DNA of 11,884 bases, taken from positions 1 to 11,884 of the forward strand of contig JBBQSD010000166.1 in NCBI GenBank assembly GCA_038214135.1, in the 5' to 3' direction. Of the stretch, positions 1 to 6,037 are shown piece by piece (within the stretch, counting starts at the first letter, position 1; each line of letters begins with the position of its first letter). The translations under genes were made by a program, and so were the position numbers. The notes under the pieces are model-generated. The model searched no databases, was not told where the DNA came from, and worked only from the letters and a program-made list of their open reading frames with translations. This stretch comes from JANLSE01 sp038214135. GTDB lineage: Bacteria > Chloroflexota > Chloroflexia > Chloroflexales > Roseiflexaceae.

Positions 1-335
1 AGGCCAAGTGCAATCACCGATGTTAACCCACCAAGCGCAATACTCACCGGCCACGTACGCCCAATCACCTGTGCAACAGTTTCGGATGGGTTGGAAAACG
101 AATAACCAAAGTCGCCCTGAATGGCATTGCCCATATATTTAAGGTACTGGACATACAGAGGCTGATCGAGACCGTATTTGCGGAGCATATTGGCTTTTGC
201 AGCTGGAGGGAGTGGCATGTTCGGTTCATCAAAGGGGCCGCCTGGAACCGAATGCATCAGCATAAATGCCACGATCGAGACAAGGATAAACACAAATGCG
301 AGGCCGGCAAGCCGCTTGACGATATATGCTACCAT
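1..335 (-). CDS. ABC transporter permease, DppB/OppB type (partial, C-terminus beyond window)
   Basis: Inner-membrane permease subunit of a peptide- or nickel-type ABC importer, partner of the binding protein encoded just upstream. Only the first 111 residues are in the window. The protein begins MVAYIVKRLAGLAFVFILVS, a short basic start followed by the first membrane helix (about residues 8-28). The periplasmic segment carries the family-typical pattern VPGGPF, then YGLDQPLYVQYLKYM, then GDFGYSF (about residues 30-82). A second hydrophobic segment starts near residue 98 (PVSIALGGL). The ATG at 335-333 is chosen because a GGGAG/CAGGA ribosome-binding stretch lies directly upstream and the protein starts where DppB proteins usually start. 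It is on the same strand as the binding-protein gene and 108 bp downstream, so it is probably the second gene of the operon. The substrate cannot be read from this fragment. Confidence 0.9.
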   Translation of the reverse strand, partial: MVAYIVKRLAGLAFVFILVSIVAFMLMHSVPGGPFDEPNMPLPPAAKANMLRKYGLDQPLYVQYLKYMGNAIQGDFGYSFSNPSETVAQVIGRTWPVSIALGGLTSVIALG

Positions 336-386
336 TCCTGCTCCCGCTTCTGAGGTGTCTTGAAGCCCGATTTGTAAATCTGGTTC

Positions 387-414
387 GTAGGGACGCGATA
401 TATCGCGTCCCTAC
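387..414. repeat. Perfect 28-bp palindrome between binding-protein and permease genes
   Basis: The left arm GTAGGGACGCGATA is followed directly by its exact reverse complement. In RNA it would fold into a long hairpin with almost no loop. It lies between the stop of the solute-binding protein gene and the start of the permease gene, so it would be in the operon transcript. There is no clear U-tract, so it is not a standard intrinsic terminator. The outer arm GTAGGGAC recurs in other palindromes of this window (8792-8815, 11667-11689), which marks it as a member of a dispersed repeat family. Confidence 0.85.
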
Positions 415-443
415 AGGTTCGAATGACCAGGTCGTCAGAAATC

Positions 444-2378
444 CTATTTCGGTGGTTCCTTACGGAACTTGGTGACTTCGTTGCTGATGTACAGCGTGCT
501 CAATGAGTCGTCCATCGAGCTATAGCCTGGCCACTGCAAACCGGAGAAGCCTGCAATGTTCTTTTCGGCCCACTTGCCAACAACATACGGCTTGAACAGG
601 TCGGCAACGGTACGATGGTAGATGTACACACCTGGCGCATCGGTGACCAGCAGCTTCTCGGCATCCTGGAACATCTTGGTGCGCTCGGCATCATCACCGG
701 TGAATTCAGCAGCATCATTGACCAGCTTGTCGTATTCGGCATTCTTCCAGTTGTGACGACCGGTGCCCAACCACACGCCAAGCATGTTCGATGGGTCGAG
801 GAAGTCCATTCCATAGGAAACCATGCCAAACTGAAGCTTGGTTGGCTTGGCATTCAATGCATCCATAAAGGTCTTGAACTCTTTGTTCGCTACCTCAACC
901 TGAATGCCATACTCCTGGGTGATTGCCGCTGCAATCGCTGCCGCCATCGCCTGACGCAACTGTGACTCACCGCGCAGCCAGAGTTCTAGCTTCGGGAAGC
1001 CCTTGCCACCCTCAAAGCCAGCCTCCTTCAGCAGCGCACGGCCCTTGTCGGGGTCGTAGCTCTGAATATCCTTCAGACCTTGGGAGTTCGAGGCTGGGAA
1101 ACCTGGCATCAAGAATGAGTAGGCTGGGATACCCTGGGTTGGCGTAATAATATTCTTGATGATCGAGTCACGGTCAACAATATGGGTAAAGGCTTGGCGC
1201 ACCTTGACATCATTGAAGGGAGGGTTCTCACAATCGAAGAACAGATAATCGGTGCGGAAGTCGTTGGCGTACAGCTTGACTTCCTTCTGCAGCTCGGCAT
1301 CCTTGGCGATAATTTCGTTATCGGCTGTCTGCAATGCACTACCATCAACCCGGTCGACTTCGCCTGTCTGATAGCCAGCAAAATAATTTTCGGGCTTATT
1401 TGCAAAGCTGATCAGCTTCTGGATCGGTGGCTTGTTTGTACCCTTGTAGGTTGGGTTGGCCTCATAGACCATGCGCTCGCCCTTTTTCCATTCCTTGAGG
1501 ATGAATGGGCCAGACGAGATCGCCGTGGCTGGGTCGGCAGTATACAGGCCGTTGCCGGTCTTCTCCAGCATTGCCTTGCTGAGCACTTCGCTATAGACCA
1601 GCTTGGCTGGCAGGAATGGTGCTGGGGTCTCGGTCTCGATCACCAGGGTGTAGTCATCCTTGGCAGTTACACCGAGTTGATCAAGCGGCAGTTCGCCAGC
1701 GACAACCTTATCCCAGTTCTTGATCGCACCAGGAGCGCTATAGTACCAGGCAAAGTCCCAGGCATGCTTTGGATCAGCGGCATACTGGAAGGTTGCCACA
1801 AAGTCGTTGGCCGTTAGTGGTGTGCCATCGCTCCACACCAGATTCTTATCCATCTCGAAGGTCCAGGCTTTGCCCGTCTCATCAACCGACCATTTGAGCG
1901 CTGCGGCTGGCTGAACCTGGAAATCTTTGTTGATACGGAGCAAGGTCTCACCAGTGACTGTGGTAGTGGCACCAAACCCACCAGCATTATAGATTGTTTC
2001 CATCTGGTTCGGGCTGGTGAAGTTAGCGGTGATGTCGTGGTAGGTGACATACACCTGGTACTCAACTGGAGCAGCATCAGCTGGCAACACCACGCCATTG
2101 ACCGTCTTGCCTGCATCCGCAGCAGGAGCCACCGTCGGCTCAGGAACGGCAGTCGCAGCAGGTACAGCAGTCGGCTGCGTGATTGGTGCCAGGGTCGGGG
2201 CGACAGTTGGTGGCACGAGTGTTGCTGCTGGTGCAGCAGTCGGGGCGGCAGTCTGCGGGGCACCACCACAGGCAGCCAGCACAAACATACCGGCGCCAGC
2301 GCTGACGGCTTTCAGGAACGAACGGCGTGTAAGCCGCATTCCTGGCTGATAGTCGCCCTTTTTGGTCGAGTCTTCCAT
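444..2378 (-). CDS. ABC transporter solute-binding lipoprotein, family 5 (peptide/nickel type)
   Basis: Extracytoplasmic receptor that captures a substrate (probably a peptide) and delivers it to the permease encoded downstream. The 644-residue protein has a twin-arginine signal (TRRSFLK, residues 17-23), a hydrophobic stretch and a lipobox LAAC with the lipidated Cys at residue 37. A flexible Ala/Pro/Thr linker follows to about residue 90, then a family 5 binding domain. Recognisable family patterns include VWSDGTPLTANDF, SGPFILKEWKKGERM and VRQAFTHIVDRDSI. The Tat motif suggests export after folding. The start at 2378 has an AGGA about 10 nt upstream. An internal Met at residue 14, itself preceded by CCAGGA, would also leave the signal intact, so the exact start is uncertain. 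Length is normal for the family with the linker included. Expression is probably driven by the promoter at 2613-2641. No ATPase subunit is in the window. Confidence 0.95.
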   Translation of the reverse strand: MEDSTKKGDYQPGMRLTRRSFLKAVSAGAGMFVLAACGGAPQTAAPTAAPAATLVPPTVAPTLAPITQPTAVPAATAVPEPTVAPAADAGKTVNGVVLPADAAPVEYQVYVTYHDITANFTSPNQMETIYNAGGFGATTTVTGETLLRINKDFQVQPAAALKWSVDETGKAWTFEMDKNLVWSDGTPLTANDFVATFQYAADPKHAWDFAWYYSAPGAIKNWDKVVAGELPLDQLGVTAKDDYTLVIETETPAPFLPAKLVYSEVLSKAMLEKTGNGLYTADPATAISSGPFILKEWKKGERMVYEANPTYKGTNKPPIQKLISFANKPENYFAGYQTGEVDRVDGSALQTADNEIIAKDAELQKEVKLYANDFRTDYLFFDCENPPFNDVKVRQAFTHIVDRDSIIKNIITPTQGIPAYSFLMPGFPASNSQGLKDIQSYDPDKGRALLKEAGFEGGKGFPKLELWLRGESQLRQAMAAAIAAAITQEYGIQVEVANKEFKTFMDALNAKPTKLQFGMVSYGMDFLDPSNMLGVWLGTGRHNWKNAEYDKLVNDAAEFTGDDAERTKMFQDAEKLLVTDAPGVYIYHRTVADLFKPYVVGKWAEKNIAGFSGLQWPGYSSMDDSLSTLYISNEVTKFRKEPPK

Positions 2379-2612
2379 GAGAATCTGGTCCTTTCGGGTT
2401 GCTCCGATACTCCGATGAGAATCTATCTCAGCCAGTTGAGGGACAGAACGCTGAGTTCCGAGTATACCCCTCCCACCGGTTGAGTACAGGTGTTATGCCA
2501 CATACTGTGTGGCCCGAGTCTCATTGTGTACGTTGAGTATACCTTCCGGACCGCTGTCCGCGGCAGCGCGTATGGGACCCGGAGTCTGATTACGAGGCGT
2601 GCAGACTATTTA
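2379..2612 (-). promoter_or_regulatory. Long 5' leader of the peptide-transport operon with repeats and small hairpins
   Basis: About 230 nt separate the predicted transcription start (near 2606) from the binding-protein start codon. I see no ORF or known riboswitch in it. It contains a 6-bp stem hairpin (2497-2513, GCCACA/TGTGGC) and a 5-bp stem hairpin (2547-2560, CGGAC/GTCCG). The 9-mer GAGTATACC occurs twice (2460-2468 and 2535-2543). The 10-mer ATGAGAATCT occurs at 2377-2386, overlapping the start codon, and again at 2415-2424. This could be an operator or attenuator region, or only a long untranslated leader. The regulatory role is inference. Confidence 0.35.
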
Positions 2613-2641
2613 ATAATAGCATCTCACAGGCCACATGTCAA
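2613..2641 (-). promoter_or_regulatory. Sigma70-type promoter for the peptide-transport operon
   Basis: On the minus strand, a perfect -35 TTGACA (2641-2636) is followed after exactly 17 nt by TATTAT (2618-2613), one mismatch from the consensus -10. The predicted transcription start is near 2606. It is the best promoter match seen in the window and points at the solute-binding protein gene. Confidence 0.65.
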
Positions 2642-2707
2642 AAATGCCTTAACTGCCCATAGTCGTTGATGGCCGTTGAATAAACCATGCCCACGCTGTA
2701 TGGCGTT

Positions 2708-2971
2708 CTATGGCTCCCAGGTACCCTGTTCCCAACCCCATTCGATCCCATAGCGCCGCAACAACACCTGCAATCGTTCATCCTTCTCGATCGCTTCAGT
2801 CAGGCACGTACAGATCAAATTAAGGACTTCGACCGAGCGTACTGGGTTCTTTGCCAATTTCTCGGGGACATCAAGAATAATCGGCAGATGATGGCGCACA
2901 AAGATTGGGTCATCCGACATATAGCACTCCACAATAGTAACAATCTTTTCAGCGGGAAAGTCTGCTAACAT
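2708..2971 (-). CDS. Small hypothetical protein (87 aa)
   Basis: Unrecognised. The ORF begins MLADFPAEKIVTIVE and ends with a Trp-rich tail (EWGWEQGTWEP). A stop codon lies four codons upstream, so the N-terminus cannot be much longer. The residue mix is balanced and amphipathic with likely helices (around LNLICTCLTEAIEKDE), as in a real soluble protein, and the codons look normal for this DNA. The Shine-Dalgarno is weak (AAGTAGT), and a TTG directly before the ATG could also serve as start. No signal peptide or membrane segment is seen. An opposite-strand ORF covers the same bases but looks less protein-like. The gene ends upstream of the peptide-transport promoter, so it is a separate unit. 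Confidence 0.5.
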   Translation of the reverse strand: MLADFPAEKIVTIVECYMSDDPIFVRHHLPIILDVPEKLAKNPVRSVEVLNLICTCLTEAIEKDERLQVLLRRYGIEWGWEQGTWEP

Positions 2972-3000
2972 CAATACTACTTAAATAACGAATCGTGTAG

Positions 3001-3107
3001 GCCCTCACCCCAACCCCTCTCCACTAGGGGACAGGGGCTCGGCGCGGCATCACAGTGCGGTTTTCTCCCTTCTCCCCAATATTAGGAGAAGGGCAGGGAT
3101 GAGGGGC
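3001..3107 (+). repeat. Two-hairpin intergenic repeat, copy A
   Basis: A roughly 107-bp GC-rich element starting CCCTCACCCCAACCCC and ending GGGATGAGGGG, so the two ends can pair. Inside are two hairpins. The first is an imperfect CCCCT/AGGGG pair (about 3014-3037). The second is a perfect 9-bp stem CCCTTCTCC/GGAGAAGGG (3067-3075 with 3085-3093). An inverted copy with the same layout lies at 3997-4106, on the other side of the DUF4058 gene. Confidence 0.75.
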
Positions 3108-3123
3108 GTAAGCTCCAAACGTA

Positions 3124-3906
3124 CTACCGCGCACCACACGCATGCAGCCGTTCATCCAACCATGCGGCATCGGCATCTATAAGATCCGGCGGCGGCGGAG
3201 CCACTCGATAATCGATCCGCAGATCATAGCGAGCACTTTTATAGGCATAGAGCAGTGCCGCACTCAGTTCGAGCCGCGCATCTGGATCAGGGCGCAGCAG
3301 TGGCACTGGTACGGCAGGGATCGCATCAGCAAGCGGCAAAGGCCAGATATCAATCACCGGGCGGCGCTCACTGCGGCTGAGAAAAATAAAATAGGGATAA
3401 TCAGGCAGTGTGGTTCGGAAGGTTGGCCGCTTGCCAGCACGCAGCAGATCAATCTCGATCAGATGCGCCTCACTGCGGAAGATCTCACGGCGCTTGCGCT
3501 CATAGGCATCGGCACCTTCGGCACCAGGGCGCTTATTGACTGGTGAAAGAATCTCGATTGCCGTCACCAGCGTCTCATCGCCAACCGCACGAATTTCAAT
3601 TGAGGCATAGCGCGTCGGGAAATCCAGTGCAATCGTGGTTGTGAATGGTGCATCGGCAATTGCTACACCAGCGGGCAAGGAGGAGGGCCTATCGCGCTCA
3701 AGAATGCCAATATCTGGAACGATCTTGCGCGCTGGCGCAATATCAATCGTCTCAAAGGTCGCATATGGCACAATTGCAGCAATGTAGCGCGGGCCAATCT
3801 GCGGCTGAAGCTGATCACAGATTGCGAATGCGAGCCGATTATGGACATCTGGCCACAAACTTGGCGCTTCAAGGTAGGGATCCATCCCTGGGAATGGTGG
3901 TTGCAT
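3124..3906 (-). CDS. DUF4058 family protein (260 aa)
   Basis: Member of a family of unknown function common in Chloroflexota, cyanobacteria and planctomycetes. The diagnostic N-terminus PFPGMDPYLE (residues 4-13), then LWPDVHNRL, is present, and the protein is of usual length. A core with VPDIGIL (PD at residues 64-65) and then EILSPVNK (Glu118 to Lys125) resembles the Asp...Glu-x-Lys layout of PD-(D/E)XK nuclease-fold proteins such as Uma2/DUF820. That link is inference and catalytic activity is not shown. The ATG at 3906 is preferred over an upstream in-frame start at 3969 because a perfect AAGGAGGT precedes it and the family motif follows at once. No signal peptide or membrane helix is seen. 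The gene stands alone between the two inverted two-hairpin repeats. Confidence 0.9.
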   Translation of the reverse strand: MQPPFPGMDPYLEAPSLWPDVHNRLAFAICDQLQPQIGPRYIAAIVPYATFETIDIAPARKIVPDIGILERDRPSSLPAGVAIADAPFTTTIALDFPTRYASIEIRAVGDETLVTAIEILSPVNKRPGAEGADAYERKRREIFRSEAHLIEIDLLRAGKRPTFRTTLPDYPYFIFLSRSERRPVIDIWPLPLADAIPAVPVPLLRPDPDARLELSAALLYAYKSARYDLRIDYRVAPPPPDLIDADAAWLDERLHACGAR

Positions 3907-3911
3907 ACAAT

Positions 3912-3919
3912 ACCTCCTT
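3912..3919 (-). promoter_or_regulatory. Strong Shine-Dalgarno fixing the DUF4058 start
   Basis: AAGGAGGT on the minus strand, 5 nt before the ATG at 3906. It excludes the longer 281-residue reading that starts at 3969. Confidence 0.8.
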
Positions 3920-3927
3920 GCCCACCC

Positions 3928-3936
3928 ATGATACCA
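3928..3936 (-). promoter_or_regulatory. Possible extended -10 promoter for the DUF4058 gene
   Basis: Minus strand TGGTATCAT fits an extended -10 (TG-N-TATNAT) with no good -35. It would start transcription about 15 nt before the start codon. A similar TGCTATCAT precedes the amidase gene (5925-5933). Confidence 0.35.
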
Positions 3937-3996
3937 CACCCGAAATCGTGACACGGTGGCATCTGACACGGTGACTGGGTGATGTAATGCGCTTTA

Positions 3997-4106
3997 CCCC
4001 TCATCCCCCTGACCCCCTTCTCCCACACGGAGAGAAGGGGGAATACCACATTCCAATGCCACGTATAGCCCCTCTCCCTGCGTGGGAGCGGGGTTGGGGT
4101 GAGGGG
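3997..4106 (-). repeat. Two-hairpin intergenic repeat, copy B (inverted relative to copy A)
   Basis: Read on the minus strand, it starts CCCCTCACCCCAACCCC and ends GGGGGATGAGGGG, like copy A. One hairpin has a perfect 10-bp stem CCCCCTTCTC/GAGAAGGGGG (4013-4022 with 4032-4041). The other is CCCCTCTCCC with GGGAGCGGGG (4069-4078 with 4084-4093, one mismatch). The spacing and order of parts match copy A in reverse orientation. Confidence 0.8.
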
Positions 4107-4150
4107 TGAAAAGCCCTTCTACGCGAGACCACCAAGTCACCTGGACATTT

Positions 4151-4304
4151 TCGGAGCGGTGCGAAGCGCCAAACGGTGGATTGATGGGCCTTGCGAACAA
4201 AAAAAGACGTTCTGATGCAAGGGCGTTGATGGATGTGCCACCATCGAACAGGCCACTGGCATTCATTTCATCCAGATCAATCACGTCGATTAACCATCTA
4301 TCAC
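4151..4304. repeat. 154-bp dispersed repeat, copy 1 (inverted partner at 9846-9998)
   Basis: By eye this stretch matches the reverse complement of 9846-9998 with about 18 differences over 153 positions, including one base in a poly-A run (7 A at 4199-4205 against 6 T at 9945-9950). It ends 13 bp past the amidase stop. Read on the minus strand, both copies show an open stretch DLDEMNASGLF...INALASE, but neither copy has a convincing gene start. The octamer-like ACCAAGTCACC appears beside the copy at 4131-4141 and, as tandem units, beside copy 2. It occupies most of the 410-bp gap between the DUF4058 and amidase genes that is not filled by the two-hairpin repeat. Confidence 0.85.
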
Positions 4305-4316
4305 ACAGTCACCCGA

Positions 4317-5888
4317 TCACGAAGGTCGTTCCACCGCCTGCGCCACCTGCAAAATCGTTGCCTCATCCCAGGGGCGGCCAATGATCTGCATGCCCAATGG
4401 TAATTCGCCCGGCCCGCGCCGCAACGGAACACTGATTGCCGGCCAACCAAGGTTATTGAATGGGCTGGTGAAGAATGTCGAGCCCGGAATGCCAAGCGCC
4501 GGTGCAATATCCTGTGTTGTTGGCGTACTCAGAACATCAACGCGCTCGAATAGTTTCAGGCAACGTTTGCGTAACATAGCCCGAATCTGTTGTGCTTGAA
4601 CACCTGCCCGCGATCCAAATGCATACGAGGAAAGCACCCGCTGGCGCATAAACTCGCCATAATCCTCCAGGCGTTCACGCAACCATGGCTCATGAAAGGT
4701 CGCTGCTTCAAGCGCCAACACACACGCCTGAATCGTCCGAAACATGTCCAGTTCCGGCATATCGATCTCAATCAACTCGGCGCCCTGTGCGGCCAACCCT
4801 TCCAACCCGGCCCGCCATGCGCTGAGTGCCACGGCACTAGCCGGAATTCCGCCCGTGCCATCATCGCGCACCACGCCGATCCGCACACCCTTGACGCCAC
4901 CCTCCAGCGTTAATTGGCTTTCGGGCGGCGCAACTGCACGGGTACGCGGATCGCGTGGATCATGGCCACTCAGGATATCGAGCAATAATGCCGCATCTGC
5001 AACCGTGCGGGTCAGTGGGCCAAGGTGATCAAGCGACCAGGAGAGCGTTATTGCGCCATGCAGGCTGATCCGGCCATAGGTTGGCTTCAGGCCGACAATC
5101 CCACACTGCGCCGCCGGAATACGGATCGAACCACCGGTATCGCTGCCAAGCGCCGCATACACCATCCCGCTTGCTACGGCTGCCGCCGATCCACTGCTCG
5201 ATCCGCCAGTATCGCGCTCCAGATTATGCGGGTTGCGCGTCGGGCCATAATGGGCATTATTCGAACCAGGCGAATACGCAAACTCGGACATTCGCGTCTT
5301 CCCGATCATAATCGCGCCAGCGGCGGCCAATCGTTCGGCTGCAAAGGAATCCGATGTCGCGATGTTACTGGCCAGTATACGTGAACCAGCCGTTGTTGGT
5401 GTGCCAGCCAGATCAAGCAGATCCTTGATTGCCACCGGAACCCCATGCAACGGGCCACGATACTGCCCAGCGGCGATCTCCTGCTCGGCGTGTCGTGCTG
5501 CGGCACGCGCCCGTTCGGCTAGAACAAGCTGAAACGCATTCAACTGCGCATCCAAGCGTTCAATCGTTGCCAACGCCTGTTCAGTGAGTTCAATCGGCGA
5601 AACCTGACGCGTCCGAATCTGTTCGGCAATCACGCTAATCTCGCCCTGGGCTGGCATATTACCCAGCGCGGCTGCTGCTGGCACGCCAATGGCATCGGTA
5701 CTATCACGCAGCATATCCGGGATGGTATCGGCAGGCGTTGCAGCAACCAGTTCATCGAAGGCCGCCACGCGCACCAGAAAGCCCTTGGCCAGCAGTCCAT
5801 CGATATCCTCGGCGGTTGCCGGAATGTTGGCATCCCGCAGATTGGCCTGCAATCGCTCAATGATTCGATCCGGAATGGGCACAGTCAT
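4317..5888 (-). CDS. Amidase signature family hydrolase (523 aa)
   Basis: Cytoplasmic hydrolase of the amidase signature family, which cleaves carboxamides to acid and ammonia or amine with a Ser-cisSer-Lys triad. The catalytic Lys is in GVPVAIKDLLD (Lys155). The Gly/Ser signature DTGGSSSGSAAAVASG gives the cis-Ser (Ser230), and GSDTGGSIR gives the nucleophile (Ser254). The 24-residue gap between the two Ser is the one expected. About 80 residues precede the conserved domain (which begins near EISVIAEQI), forming a helical extension of unknown role. The ATG at 5888 is chosen because AAAGAGG lies 5 nt upstream. An in-frame double ATG at 5906/5903 and a longer reading from 5999 are less likely. 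GatA is improbable, as no gatB or gatC is adjacent. The substrate is unknown. The gene is transcribed away from the MFS gene at 6038 across 149 bp. Confidence 0.9.
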   Translation of the reverse strand: MTVPIPDRIIERLQANLRDANIPATAEDIDGLLAKGFLVRVAAFDELVAATPADTIPDMLRDSTDAIGVPAAAALGNMPAQGEISVIAEQIRTRQVSPIELTEQALATIERLDAQLNAFQLVLAERARAAARHAEQEIAAGQYRGPLHGVPVAIKDLLDLAGTPTTAGSRILASNIATSDSFAAERLAAAGAIMIGKTRMSEFAYSPGSNNAHYGPTRNPHNLERDTGGSSSGSAAAVASGMVYAALGSDTGGSIRIPAAQCGIVGLKPTYGRISLHGAITLSWSLDHLGPLTRTVADAALLLDILSGHDPRDPRTRAVAPPESQLTLEGGVKGVRIGVVRDDGTGGIPASAVALSAWRAGLEGLAAQGAELIEIDMPELDMFRTIQACVLALEAATFHEPWLRERLEDYGEFMRQRVLSSYAFGSRAGVQAQQIRAMLRKRCLKLFERVDVLSTPTTQDIAPALGIPGSTFFTSPFNNLGWPAISVPLRRGPGELPLGMQIIGRPWDEATILQVAQAVERPS

Positions 5889-5924
5889 GAATGCCTCTTT
5901 CATCATCAGGGTGGATTGGCGGTT

Positions 5925-5933
5925 ATGATAGCA
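5925..5933 (-). promoter_or_regulatory. Possible extended -10 promoter for the amidase gene
   Basis: Minus strand TGCTATCAT in the divergent amidase/MFS intergenic region, about 37 nt before the amidase start. There is no good -35 at 17 nt. It has the same form as the site before the DUF4058 gene. Confidence 0.3.
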
Positions 5934-6037
5934 CGTCAATCTCAGGTGAGGGAGAACCCGCCATACGGCTGATGGCGCACAGCATAAGTCGAGTATCATG
6001 CCACATACAATCTCATTGCTGAAAGTGAGGCCCTATT

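Noticed and set aside
1182..1817. 211-codon plus-strand ORF opposite the binding-protein gene
   Set aside because: Shadow of the minus-strand gene created by its codon bias; no start signal and no protein-like motif.
2037..2483. Plus-strand ORFs of 148 and 101 codons over the lipoprotein linker
   Set aside because: Low-complexity Ser/Arg or Gly/Ala products mirror the Ala/Pro/Thr-coding linker on the other strand.
3067..3093. Possible intrinsic terminator for the DUF4058 gene
   Set aside because: The stem is strong but no T-run follows on the minus strand, and the hairpin belongs to a dispersed repeat.
4301..4507. Additional minus-strand ORF overlapping the amidase 3' end
   Set aside because: Out-of-frame shadow inside the amidase gene.
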